Below are positions 1 to 5,997 of a stretch of DNA of 5,997 nt, piece by piece; position 1 is the first letter of the stretch, and each line of letters opens with the position of its first letter. Origin of the DNA: Gemmatimonadota bacterium (lineage in GTDB: Bacteria; Gemmatimonadota; Gemmatimonadetes; Gemmatimonadales; Gemmatimonadaceae). The DNA lies in NCBI GenBank assembly GCA_028287205.1, contig JAQBQC010000415.1, forward strand, positions 1-5,997. The letters run 5' to 3'. The translations under genes and the position numbers were made by a program. The notes under the pieces were generated by a model that made no database searches, had not been told where the DNA came from, and saw nothing but the letters and a program-made list of their open reading frames with translations.

Positions 1-388
1 CGGCGAGCGGGTAGGGCGAGCCGCCATCCTGTCCCACGATCACCGTGGTGATTCCCTGGCTTACATCCGCGAGCGCGTCGCGGTGCTCGAACAGCGCGCC
101 GTCCGCGTGACTGTGCTCGTCGATGAATCCCGGCGCGAGCACGAGCCCCGTGCCGATCACCACTGTCTCGCCCTGCCGCTGGTGCAGGTCGCCGATGTCC
201 GCGATGCGATCGCCGTTCACGCGCACGCTCGTGACGCGCGAAGGCGCTCCCGTGCCGTCGATCACCCGCGCGCCGACGATCAACACGCCCTTCGCTGACG
301 CATCGGGAGCAGGTGCCGCCGCCGGCTTCGCGCAGGCCGATGCGAGCGCGAGAGCAGCGAGCGAGGCGACACGGGCGGACCGGATCAT
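1..388 (-). CDS. Amidohydrolase lipoprotein, N-acyl-D-amino-acid deacylase (D-aminoacylase) type, N-terminal part
   Basis: The first 129 codons of a protein that continues past the left edge; no stop is seen. Residues 1-19 form a lipoprotein-type signal: basic start (MIRSAR), a hydrophobic Ala/Leu stretch, and ASAC with Cys19 as the likely lipidated residue. A Pro/Ala-rich linker follows. From about residue 35 comes the amidohydrolase start: VLIVGARVIDGTGAPS, a small beta domain, then APGFIDEHSHAD at 85-96, where His92 and His94 form the HxH metal-binding pair. The next block, QGITTVIVGQDGGS (111-124), matches the VTTVVVGNCG region of D-aminoacylases. Members of that family hydrolyse N-acyl-D-amino acids or related amides using zinc; the substrate here cannot be told. 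The ATG at 388 is chosen because it places the signal peptide correctly; no Shine-Dalgarno sequence precedes it. It lies 57 bp downstream of the iron-exporter gene on the same strand and could be co-transcribed. A related dipeptidase or imidazolonepropionase-like amidohydrolase is the main alternative. Confidence 0.85.
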   Translation of the reverse strand, partial: MIRSARVASLAALALASACAKPAAAPAPDASAKGVLIVGARVIDGTGAPSRVTSVRVNGDRIADIGDLHQRQGETVVIGTGLVLAPGFIDEHSHADGALFEHRDALADVSQGITTVIVGQDGGSPYPLA

Positions 389-410
389 GGGTTGCTCGGG
401 TTCGGGAGGA

Positions 411-431
411 CTACGTGGAGGGAGAACGTAG
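411..431. repeat. Short perfect inverted repeat in the gap between two genes
   Basis: The arms CTACGT (411-416) and ACGTAG (426-431) pair perfectly around a 9-base purine-rich loop. The repeat lies in the 57-bp gap between the iron-exporter stop and the amidohydrolase start. In the minus-strand transcript it would form a 6-bp hairpin just after the upstream gene. No run of U follows it, so it is not a classical intrinsic terminator. It may be a weak processing or attenuation hairpin, an operator, or chance. Confidence 0.3.
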
Positions 432-445
432 CACGCGGACAGGCG

Positions 446-1582
446 TTACAGCAGACTCGCCACCCACTGGCCCACGTAATAGCCGACCACGGCGACGCCG
501 AGCCCGACGATGAACATGTCGAGGCCGGAGCGGAAGACTCTGCGCCCCGTGAATACCGAGCGCGCCGCGCCAACGAGGAAGTGCGACGCCATGGCGAACG
601 CGAACGAGGTGACCATCGCCGCCGTGCCGGTGAGATAGAAGAAGGGAAAGACCGGGATGAGCGCACCGACCGCCGTCGCGAGTCCCGTCAGCCACGCCTC
701 GCGCAGCGGCGAGCTATGCGCGTCGCCGATCTTGAGCTCCTCCTGCACCTGCTCCTCGAGCATGCGCTGCGGATCGGCCATCACCTCCGTCGCGAGCGCA
801 TGCGCCGCATCGCGATGCATGCCCTTCGCCTCGTAGATGAGCGCCAGCTCGTCTCGCTCCACCTCGGGCATCAGCTCGATCTCGGTGCGCTCCATCGAGA
901 TCTCGTTCTGATAGACCTCCTGTTCGCTCTTCGCGGCGAGATAACCGCTCGATCCCATCGAGAGTGCGTCGGCGATCAGCCCCGCGACGCCCGCGAGCAC
1001 GATGGTCTGGTGCGCCGCGACCGCGCTCGCGCCGATCATGCCCGCGACGAGCCCGAAGTTCGCCGTGAGGCCGTCGTTGAAGCCGTATACCACGTTGCGA
1101 AGAAAGCCGCCGCTCTCGGTGCGATGCCACGGCTCGATTCCCCTTCCGGAAATCTCGCCGAGCGTGCTCGCGTGCTCGGCGGACTCGCGCGCGAGCAGCA
1201 GCGCCTCGCCGCGCCCCGCGACTCCCTCCGGTGTGGCGCGATGCATCGTGAGATACCCCCGCACCTCTCGCCCCTCTTCGGCAAGCAACATGGGGAGCAA
1301 GAACTTGGGCCCGAACCATTTGCCGAGTAGCGCGAAGAGCCGCGCGCGGCCACTCGGCTTGAATCGCTTGGGCGGCCGCCCGCCGTCGGAGAGCAGCTTC
1401 CCCCAGATCTCGAGGTGCCGGTCTTCGACCTCAGCGAGACGCCGATAGATGTCGCTCTTCGCCGCATCTTCCTCGGCCTTGGCGAGGATGCGATAGAGAA
1501 ACGCGGCGTCCGCCTCGTCCTGCCAGTGATGCTCGAAGGTGTCGAGATCGGGCGCGTTCGTGCCGACGTTGATCGTTGCCAT
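446..1582 (-). CDS. Ferritin-like domain fused to VIT1/CCC1 iron transporter (Er-VIT1, MbfA-like)
   Basis: 378 residues in two parts. Residues about 12-148 are a helical ferritin/rubrerythrin-like domain with Glu23, an ExxH at Glu53-His56 (EVEDRHLEIW), Glu102/103/106, and a last helix with Glu133, Glu136 and His137. Residues about 160-378 are a VIT1/CCC1 domain. It opens with VVYGFNDGLTANFGLVAG (Asp170 in the conserved NDGL), followed by membrane segments near 173-191 and 193-214 (ALSMGSSGYLA, Met209). A cytoplasmic Glu-rich helical arm spans 217-285, and three more membrane segments lie near 294-316, 319-340 and 355-376. The arm is the metal-binding domain in VIT1 proteins. The same architecture is known in rhizobial MbfA, an inner-membrane exporter of excess iron that helps against iron and peroxide stress; that role is inferred here. 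The ATG is the only reasonable start; no Shine-Dalgarno precedes it, and the leader is AT-rich. The gene is set off from its upstream neighbour by 151 bp, so it probably has its own promoter. Confidence 0.9.
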   Translation of the reverse strand: MATINVGTNAPDLDTFEHHWQDEADAAFLYRILAKAEEDAAKSDIYRRLAEVEDRHLEIWGKLLSDGGRPPKRFKPSGRARLFALLGKWFGPKFLLPMLLAEEGREVRGYLTMHRATPEGVAGRGEALLLARESAEHASTLGEISGRGIEPWHRTESGGFLRNVVYGFNDGLTANFGLVAGMIGASAVAAHQTIVLAGVAGLIADALSMGSSGYLAAKSEQEVYQNEISMERTEIELMPEVERDELALIYEAKGMHRDAAHALATEVMADPQRMLEEQVQEELKIGDAHSSPLREAWLTGLATAVGALIPVFPFFYLTGTAAMVTSFAFAMASHFLVGAARSVFTGRRVFRSGLDMFIVGLGVAVVGYYVGQWVASLL

Positions 1583-1588
1583 GAATGA

Positions 1589-1597
1589 AATTTAGCA
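1589..1597 (-). promoter_or_regulatory. Candidate extended -10 element for a leaderless transcript of the iron exporter
   Basis: On the minus strand the sequence reads TGCTAAATT, that is TG-N-TAAATT. It matches the TATAAT hexamer at four of six positions and carries the TGn extension. The hexamer ends six bases before the ATG, so the transcription start would fall on or next to the A of the start codon at 1582. The short AT-rich patch stands out in a GC-rich neighbourhood and there is no Shine-Dalgarno. I see no convincing -35 box. This is a prediction from position and composition only. Confidence 0.35.
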
Positions 1598-1714
1598 GGG
1601 ATTGGAGCGGCCCGGGCGACCGTCGGGCTACACCAATGCTCGCCGGCGGCGTTGCCGAGGTGTATGCCCGCTCACGGCCCCTCGCGGACGGAGACAATTT
1701 TTCTGCGACGTGGA

Positions 1715-1727
1715 CGCGATATTCGCG
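1715..1727. repeat. Short hairpin just after the barrel gene stop
   Basis: CGCGA (1715-1719) and TCGCG (1723-1727) pair around a three-base loop, seven bases after the TAG of the barrel gene in the minus-strand transcript. The stem is only 5 bp and no U run follows on the minus strand, where the sequence instead reaches an A-run. It may help end or protect the upstream transcript, but it is weak. The rest of the 1583-1733 gap holds nothing else I recognise apart from the -10-like patch next to the iron-exporter start. Confidence 0.2.
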
Positions 1728-1733
1728 AGACCG

Positions 1734-2520
1734 CTACAGCTTCCCGATATTCCAGGTGAGCCCCGCGTAGAACGCGTGGGGCTGTGGCCCGGCGAGCGGA
1801 ATGATCGCGCCCAAGTCGAGGACGAGCCACTTCTCGACAACGAAGGTGGGGCCGGTGAGAAACGCAACGGTTCCATCCTGGCCCGCCGGTCCGGTCGTGC
1901 GCGGAAAGCCGAACAGCTCGGCCACCCATCCGAGCGACTCGTAGACCGGTCCTCCGCCGGACACGCTCCACACCGTCGCATCCTTCGGCGCCTGGCTGCC
2001 GTCGCCACTGCGGCGCGTATAGCCCGCATTGATATCCAGCGCGTAATCGCCGAGGTCGTGACTCGAGATGAGCAGCAACCCCACATCAGTGGTCCCCGTT
2101 CCGGTCCCGTGCAGCGCCGATCCGGATGGAAGCTTGAGCGACGACTGCACCGCAAAGTTCCCGATCACCGGCGCCTTCTCGAGCATGCGCCACTTGAGCG
2201 CGGCGCTAGTCGGGCGCGTTGCCGGAAAAGTGCACGAACGAGCTCGCGAGCTCGAGCTGCACGCGTGGTGCAATACCCAGCTTGAGCACCGTTGGTGTGA
2301 GGAACGCGTGCGCACCATGCAGGTTGTCGCGCTCCATGCCCGTCTCGAGCTCAACCCAACCCGGCGCGATGGTGCCGGCATGCGTCGCCACGGTGGGGCG
2401 CTCGGGTTGCGCGGCATGCGGATCTACCGGCGTCGTCGACCTGTCCGGTTCCTGTGCGCGTGCAACTCTCGAGCAGACAACGAGCGCGATCGCCGCACAG
2501 GCGACGGCGCGCGCCCGCAT
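1734..2520 (-). pseudogene. Outer-membrane barrel-like 'transporter' protein, broken by a frameshift
   Basis: Two reading frames together make one protein. The first, from the ATG at 2520, gives 104 residues: a Sec signal peptide (MRARAVACAAIALVV, cleavage after ARA at about residue 22), a Pro-rich linker, then barrel-like sequence (APGWVELETGMERD, LTPTVLKLGIAPRVQLELASSF). It ends at TAG 2206-2208 after GNAPD. The second, starting with the codon at 2210-2208, gives 158 more residues with no break in character: TSAALKWRMLEKAPVIG, VQSSLKLPSGS, GTGTTDVGLLLISSHDLGD, ALDINAGYTRRSGDG, and a final strand LTWNIGKL. The alternation of polar and aromatic or hydrophobic residues suggests amphipathic strands of a small outer-membrane barrel. 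It resembles proteins annotated as 'transporter' or phenol-degradation MetA-like; the substrate is unknown. Restoring two bases would give about 262 residues. As read, only a truncated N-terminal product forms. It overlaps the kup stop by one base. A sequencing or assembly error is a real alternative to true decay. Confidence 0.75.
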
Positions 2521-2522
2521 CA
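2518..2522 (-). promoter_or_regulatory. TGATG stop/start overlap linking kup to the barrel gene
   Basis: On the minus strand the kup stop TGA (2522-2520) shares its A with the ATG of the next gene (2520-2518). No Shine-Dalgarno of note lies before this ATG, so initiation probably depends on ribosomes finishing kup (translational coupling or reinitiation). This arrangement also supports the chosen start, which leads straight into a proper signal peptide. Confidence 0.8.
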
Positions 2523-4460
2523 AAACTCGATCTGCGCGCCGAGCTCGACCACCCGGTTGGGTGGAAGCCCGAAGAACTGCGTCGCCGATTGCGCGTTGCG
2601 CGACATGATGACGAAGAGCTTTTTCCGCCACCGCGACATCTTCGAGCGCCCCGTCGGAATGAGCTGCTCGCGGCCGAGGAAGTAGGAGGTGTCCGCGGGG
2701 CGCAGCTTCACACCGAGTGGCGCGCATTGCGGAAAGATCGACGGCACATTCGGCTGCTGCATGAATCCATAGCGCGCGATCACGCGATAGAAGCCTTCAC
2801 CCAGCGGCTCGACGTTCACCCGATCCTGCGCCGGCACTTCGGGCACATCGTCGGTGACCACGGAGAGCAGGATCACCTGGTCGTGCAGTACCTTGTTGTG
2901 CTTGAGATGGTGCAGCAGCACCACCGGTGCGCCACTCTCGTCCGATGTCATGAACACCGCGGTGCCGGGCACGCGGGGCGGCTGCCGGCGCTTCACGTCA
3001 TCGAGAAAGAGTGAGATCGGAAGACTTCCCTCGCGCAGCAGCGTGTGCAGTGCGCGGCGCCCGTGATTCCACGTCGTCATCATCAGATACACCCCGAGCG
3101 CGGCCGCGAGCGGGAACCATCCGCCGGATTCGATCTTGATCACGTTCGCGATCAGGAACGCGCCATCGATCGTGAGAAAGACCGCGAGGAACACGGACGC
3201 CTTGAAGCGCGACCATCCCCAGTGACGACGCGCGATCTGCGTGAACAGAATCGTCGTGATCACCATCGTGCCCGTGACGGCAATGCCGTAGGCCGACGCG
3301 AGCGCGCTCGACGACTTGAAGAAGATGACGAGTGCGATGCTGCCGACCATCAGCGCGCGATTCACCTGAGGAATGAAGATCTGCCCAGCCTCGAGCTTCG
3401 ACGTGTGCGTCACAGTCAGCCTCGGCGAATATCCGAGCTGCATCGCCTGATGCGTGAGCGAGAACGCGCCGGAGATGAGCGCCTGCGATGCGATCACCGC
3501 GGCGGCAGTAGCGAGAACGAGCATCGGCCAGATCAGATCGCCCGGAATGAGGCGGTAGAACGGATTGAACGAAGCCGTCGGGTCGCGCTGAAGCAGCGCA
3601 CCCTGTCCGAAATAGTTGAGGAGCAGCGAGGGGAACACGTACACGGCCCACGCGAGCCGGATGGGCAGCCGTCCGAAATGGCCCATGTCCGCATAGAGCG
3701 CTTCGGCTCCAGTTACAGCGAGCACGACGGAGCCGAGAATGAAGATGCCGTGCCAGCCGTGGTTGACGAAAAACTGAACGGCGTACCACGGGTTCACGGC
3801 CTTCAGGATCGACGGCTCCTTGGCGATCTCGAGTGCGCCGAACAGCGCGATGGTTCCAAACCAGAGCAACATGACCGGGCCGAACACCCGCCCAATCTTC
3901 GTGGTGCCGCCACGCTGAAAGAGAAAGAGAATGAAGAGCACGACGACACTGATGGGAACGACGAGGTGCCGAAGCGCAGGCGTAGCTACGTCGATACCCT
4001 CGACCGCGCCCAACACCGAAACCGCGGGCGTGATCACGCCGTCGCCGTACAGCAGCGCGGCACCGAACAGGCCAAGAGCGCCGAGCACCATGAGGCGCAC
4101 GGAATCGTTGTCGCGATGCAGGCGCTGCTGGATCAGCGCGAGGAGCGCGAGGATGCCGCCCTCCCCATCGTTGTCCGCGCGCATGATGAAGAAGATGTAT
4201 TTGACGGTGACGACCATCGTCAGCGCCCACACGATCAGCGAGAGCACCCCGAACACGTTGTCGGGAGTCGGAGGTACGCTCGCTCCCGCAGGGCCGCCGG
4301 CCTCGACGCGGAAGCACTGCTTCATGGCGTAGAGCGGACTCGTCCCGATGTCGCCGAAGACGACCCCAAGCGCCGTGAGCGACAGCAGACCGAGTCGCTT
4401 TCCCGATGGATTCGGCTCGAGAGTCGGCCGCTCTCGGGCGGCTGGGAAGGTGGCGGTCAC
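2520..4460 (-). CDS. kup: Kup-family low-affinity potassium uptake permease
   Basis: 646 residues, about the usual length. Inner-membrane K+ importer, thought to be a K+/H+ symporter in this family (KUP/HAK/KT). The family signatures appear in order: GVVFGDIGTSPLYA at 32-45 in the first membrane segment (Asp36), KYIFFIMRADNDGEGG at 87-102, LYGDGVITPAVSVLGAVEG at 137-155, and VTGAEALYADMGHFGRLP at 249-266. Hydrophobic segments continue to about residue 460, consistent with the twelve-helix core. A soluble C-terminal domain follows from about 497 (GTAVFMTSDESGAPVVLLHHLKHN) to the end, as in other Kup proteins. The start codon is GTG at 4460; it gives a short polar N-terminus of about 20 residues before the first helix, typical of the family. 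No clear Shine-Dalgarno is present. It lies 47 bp after the hydrolase gene and overlaps the barrel gene by one base, so the three are probably co-transcribed. I see no truncation or missing signature. Confidence 0.96.
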   Translation of the reverse strand: MTATFPAARERPTLEPNPSGKRLGLLSLTALGVVFGDIGTSPLYAMKQCFRVEAGGPAGASVPPTPDNVFGVLSLIVWALTMVVTVKYIFFIMRADNDGEGGILALLALIQQRLHRDNDSVRLMVLGALGLFGAALLYGDGVITPAVSVLGAVEGIDVATPALRHLVVPISVVVLFILFLFQRGGTTKIGRVFGPVMLLWFGTIALFGALEIAKEPSILKAVNPWYAVQFFVNHGWHGIFILGSVVLAVTGAEALYADMGHFGRLPIRLAWAVYVFPSLLLNYFGQGALLQRDPTASFNPFYRLIPGDLIWPMLVLATAAAVIASQALISGAFSLTHQAMQLGYSPRLTVTHTSKLEAGQIFIPQVNRALMVGSIALVIFFKSSSALASAYGIAVTGTMVITTILFTQIARRHWGWSRFKASVFLAVFLTIDGAFLIANVIKIESGGWFPLAAALGVYLMMTTWNHGRRALHTLLREGSLPISLFLDDVKRRQPPRVPGTAVFMTSDESGAPVVLLHHLKHNKVLHDQVILLSVVTDDVPEVPAQDRVNVEPLGEGFYRVIARYGFMQQPNVPSIFPQCAPLGVKLRPADTSYFLGREQLIPTGRSKMSRWRKKLFVIMSRNAQSATQFFGLPPNRVVELGAQIEF

Positions 4461-4507
4461 GCGGGGCGAGCGTGCAAGAAGCGCGCGGAGCTTCGAAGGG
4501 GAGAGAT

Positions 4508-5521
4508 TTATCGCTCCGGGTGCAGCCGCGCATCGAGAAACGCTACGGTCTCGGACCAGCTCTCATGCGCCTGCTTGGTATCGACACGCGAAAACTCGTG
4601 GCCGCCCGGCGGGTTGTGCCACTCCTTGTAGGTGTACAATCCGGCGCTGTCCTTTCCGGCGACATGCATCGAATCGCGCAGGCTGTGGTTCTCCGGAATG
4701 AACACGTCCTGATCGTTGTCCGCCGCGTGCACGAGCAGCGGCACCTTGAGCTCGCGCGCGTGCGTCATCGGCGAGCGATCGAGGTACGGCTTCGGATTCT
4801 GCTCGAATGTGCCGGCGTATCCCTTCTGCGATGCGAAGGTCTGGCGGTAGCCCGCCGAATGCATCTTCATGCGCGTCGGCAGGTCTGCCACCGGAACGTG
4901 CGCGACGGCGACCTTGAACAGCTCCGGCCGGCGGAAGATCGCGTGAAGTGTGATGAAGCCACCGTGGCTCCAACCCATGATTCCCAGGCGGTCGAGATCG
5001 GCCCATGACACGTACTCGGCGAGATAGTCGTGCGCGCGAATGCAATCCTCGACTTCCTTCCCGCCGTAGTCGAGCGCGTCGTAGTGCTCGCGCCCGTAGC
5101 CGGTGCTGCCGCGGTACTCGGGTGCGACCACGATGTAGCCACGCGCCACGAGCGAGCGCACCTGGGGCACGTACAGCGGCTCGAAGTCGCCATGCACGCC
5201 GCCGTGAATCATGATGATCGCGGGATGCTTCCGCGTCGTATCGCGAGGCATGAACACATACGCAGGGATGATCATGTCATCCGCGCCCGCGTACTGCACC
5301 TTGCGCACGAGCATCTCTCCGCCGAGCTGAAGCTGGAAGTCGATGTCCGTGTATCGCTTGAACAGCATCTGCTGGGTGTAGTCGTCGATGCCGGATTCCG
5401 CACCGACGGTCCTGCTTCTCTGTGCGCCGTGCCCGCTGGCGCAGGCTGAGGCGAGCAGGAGCGAGAATACGAGCGCGATCCCTTTCAATTGTGCGCTACG
5501 AGAGTACGACAATCGAGGCAT
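4508..5521 (-). CDS. Prolyl-oligopeptidase (S9)-type alpha/beta hydrolase, predicted lipoprotein
   Basis: 337 residues from the ATG at 5521. Residues 1-27 look like a lipoprotein signal: basic start, hydrophobic GIALVFSLLL, then ASAC with Cys27 as the anchor. The mature part is an alpha/beta hydrolase without the N-terminal beta-propeller of full S9 peptidases. HPAIIMIHGGVHGDF (99-113) supplies the oxyanion-hole HGG. APEYRGSTGYGREHYDAL (133-150) is a typical S9 motif. GWSHGG (183-188) is the nucleophile elbow with Ser185. HAADNDQDVFIP (265-276) carries the acid, best matched by Asp270, and GGHEF (306-310) gives His308. It therefore has a complete Ser-Asp-His triad and probably hydrolyses peptides or esters at the periplasmic face of a membrane. 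The substrate is unknown. A longer form from TTG at 5578 is possible but would put 19 extra residues before the signal peptide, so it is unlikely. No Shine-Dalgarno is evident. First gene of the likely hydrolase-kup-barrel unit. Confidence 0.88.
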   Translation of the reverse strand: MPRLSYSRSAQLKGIALVFSLLLASACASGHGAQRSRTVGAESGIDDYTQQMLFKRYTDIDFQLQLGGEMLVRKVQYAGADDMIIPAYVFMPRDTTRKHPAIIMIHGGVHGDFEPLYVPQVRSLVARGYIVVAPEYRGSTGYGREHYDALDYGGKEVEDCIRAHDYLAEYVSWADLDRLGIMGWSHGGFITLHAIFRRPELFKVAVAHVPVADLPTRMKMHSAGYRQTFASQKGYAGTFEQNPKPYLDRSPMTHARELKVPLLVHAADNDQDVFIPENHSLRDSMHVAGKDSAGLYTYKEWHNPPGGHEFSRVDTKQAHESWSETVAFLDARLHPER

Positions 5522-5776
5522 GAGGAACGTAGGAGAGTTGGCGTTCGCAGTGCGCGCCCGCCGTAGTGTAGCGGGCAACAGAGCGCCATCCGAAAGTTGC
5601 GCTCCGGGCGCATCCTTGGCGAGCCCTTGCGATCTCGCTCAAGCCTCTGTCGGGATCAAAGTTACGTGCCTCCAGACGCGTTCAACGTTCGGCATGTGGA
5701 TTGCCGATGAAGGGCTCAACGGTTCGCCCTCGACATGGGCAGCCGGACGCAAACGTCTTACCGTATGAGGTGTTGC
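5522..5776. promoter_or_regulatory. Divergent intergenic region between the hydrolase and csbD genes
   Basis: This 255-bp gap separates two genes transcribed away from each other, so it must hold promoters for both. On the minus strand, TACACT (revcomp of 5565-5570) is a possible -10 for the hydrolase operon, matching TATAAT at four of six positions, but without a good -35. On the plus strand I cannot pick a reliable -10/-35 or an alternative-sigma promoter for the CsbD gene. No small ORF or RNA gene is convincing here. Confidence 0.5.
5767..5772 (+). promoter_or_regulatory. Ribosome binding site of the CsbD gene
   Basis: GAGGTG matches six consecutive bases of the extended anti-Shine-Dalgarno complement (AGGAGGTGA) and lies four bases before the ATG at 5777, or six bases counting from the GAGG core. 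It decides in favour of this ATG over the internal ATG at 5795. It is the only clear Shine-Dalgarno in the window. Confidence 0.75.
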
Positions 5777-5997
5777 ATGGACAAGAACAACAACATGGCC
5801 GACAAGGGCATGGCCAACGAGATCAAGGGCACCGTGAAGGAGACGGTCGGCAAGGTCCGCGGCGACGTGGGCGACGCGCTCGATAATCCGAGCGAGCACC
5901 TGAAGGGGCGCGCTCAGCAGGCCGAGGGAAAAATCCAGAAGAATGTCGGGAAGGCCGAGGAGAAGATCGACGAGAAGCTCGATCGCTCGAGGAGTGA
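5777..5997 (+). CDS. CsbD-family small stress-response protein, C-terminal end cut by the window
   Basis: 73 complete codons are visible and the frame is still open at the right edge, with two bases of the next codon. The protein is short, highly charged and rich in Lys, Glu, Asp and Gly, with no membrane segment. MANEIKGTVKETVGKVRGD (12-30) matches the CsbD signature of repeated K-G-x-x-K-E-x-x-G-K. HLKGRAQQAEGKIQKNVGKAEEKI (41-64) is a second, similar copy. Such proteins are predicted to be flexible helical hairpins and are induced by general stress (sigma-B in Bacillus, osmotic or stationary stress elsewhere); their molecular role is unknown. Family members are commonly 60-75 residues, so the stop is probably only a few codons away. 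It starts after a strong GAGGTG ribosome binding site, unlike every other gene here, fitting a highly expressed small protein. A LEA-like or other charged stress protein is a minor alternative. Confidence 0.88.
   Translation, partial: MDKNNNMADKGMANEIKGTVKETVGKVRGDVGDALDNPSEHLKGRAQQAEGKIQKNVGKAEEKIDEKLDRSRS

Noticed and set aside
392..1330. A 312-codon open frame on the plus strand opposite the iron exporter
   Set aside because: Arg/His/Glu-rich antisense shadow of the VIT1-domain gene with no recognisable domain.
1691..1727. Intrinsic terminator downstream of the barrel gene
   Set aside because: The 5-bp hairpin is not followed by U residues in the minus-strand RNA; the nearby T5 run is on the plus strand, where no gene needs ending.
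2206..2212. Programmed +1 frameshift at GAC-TAG-C in the barrel gene, like that in prfB
   Set aside because: The codon before the stop is GAC rather than a slippery CUU-type codon, the stop is TAG, and no SD-like stimulator is seen upstream. A two-base deletion fits better, though ribosome profiling could test it.
3045..4631. A 528-codon open frame on the plus strand opposite kup
   Set aside because: Its translation is highly charged, Arg/Glu/His-rich and low in hydrophobics, as expected for an antisense frame over a GC-rich membrane-protein gene. kup on the other strand has every family motif.
5522..5578. Extended start of the hydrolase at TTG 5578
   Set aside because: It would add 19 residues ahead of a complete lipoprotein signal peptide and uses a rare start codon; ATG 5521 fits better.
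5639..5899. An 86-codon minus-strand frame overlapping the CsbD gene
   Set aside because: It is antisense to a clear CsbD coding sequence with a good ribosome binding site and has no recognisable family features.

Overview
This is a GC-rich bacterial window, densely packed with genes. Five genes lie on the minus strand and a sixth, divergent, at the right edge on the plus strand. Two proteins carry lipoprotein-type signal peptides, one a Sec signal followed by an outer-membrane-barrel-like sequence, so the organism is Gram-negative (diderm). The combination resembles Gemmatimonadota: a lipoprotein amidohydrolase of the D-aminoacylase type, a Kup transporter, an Er-VIT1 iron exporter and a barrel 'transporter' protein. 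That assignment is an inference from remembered families, not a database result.

Layout in minus-strand transcription order, right to left. A secreted or membrane-anchored alpha/beta hydrolase of the S9 prolyl-oligopeptidase type (4508-5521) is followed after 47 bp by kup, a potassium permease with a GTG start (2520-4460). kup overlaps the next gene by one base in a TGATG junction. That gene is a barrel-like exported protein (1734-2520) broken by a frameshift near 2206-2211. After 151 bp comes a fusion of a ferritin-like domain to a VIT1/CCC1 iron transporter (446-1582), related to MbfA. After another 57 bp comes the N-terminal part of an amidohydrolase lipoprotein (1-388), which runs off the left edge. 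On the plus strand, a CsbD-family small stress protein starts at 5777 with a good ribosome binding site and runs off the right edge.

The hydrolase, kup and barrel genes look like one transcription unit. The iron exporter has its own AT-rich start region, with a -10-like element exactly where a leaderless transcript would need it. Common themes are ion homeostasis (K+, Fe2+), stress and envelope hydrolases, but no shared pathway can be shown from the sequence.

I found no RNA gene, CRISPR array, insertion sequence or convincing new multi-gene system. The points most worth a second look are the frameshifted barrel gene (a loss of two bases explains it exactly), the translational coupling of kup to it, the probable leaderless start of the iron exporter, and active-site or metal-site deviations in two proteins.
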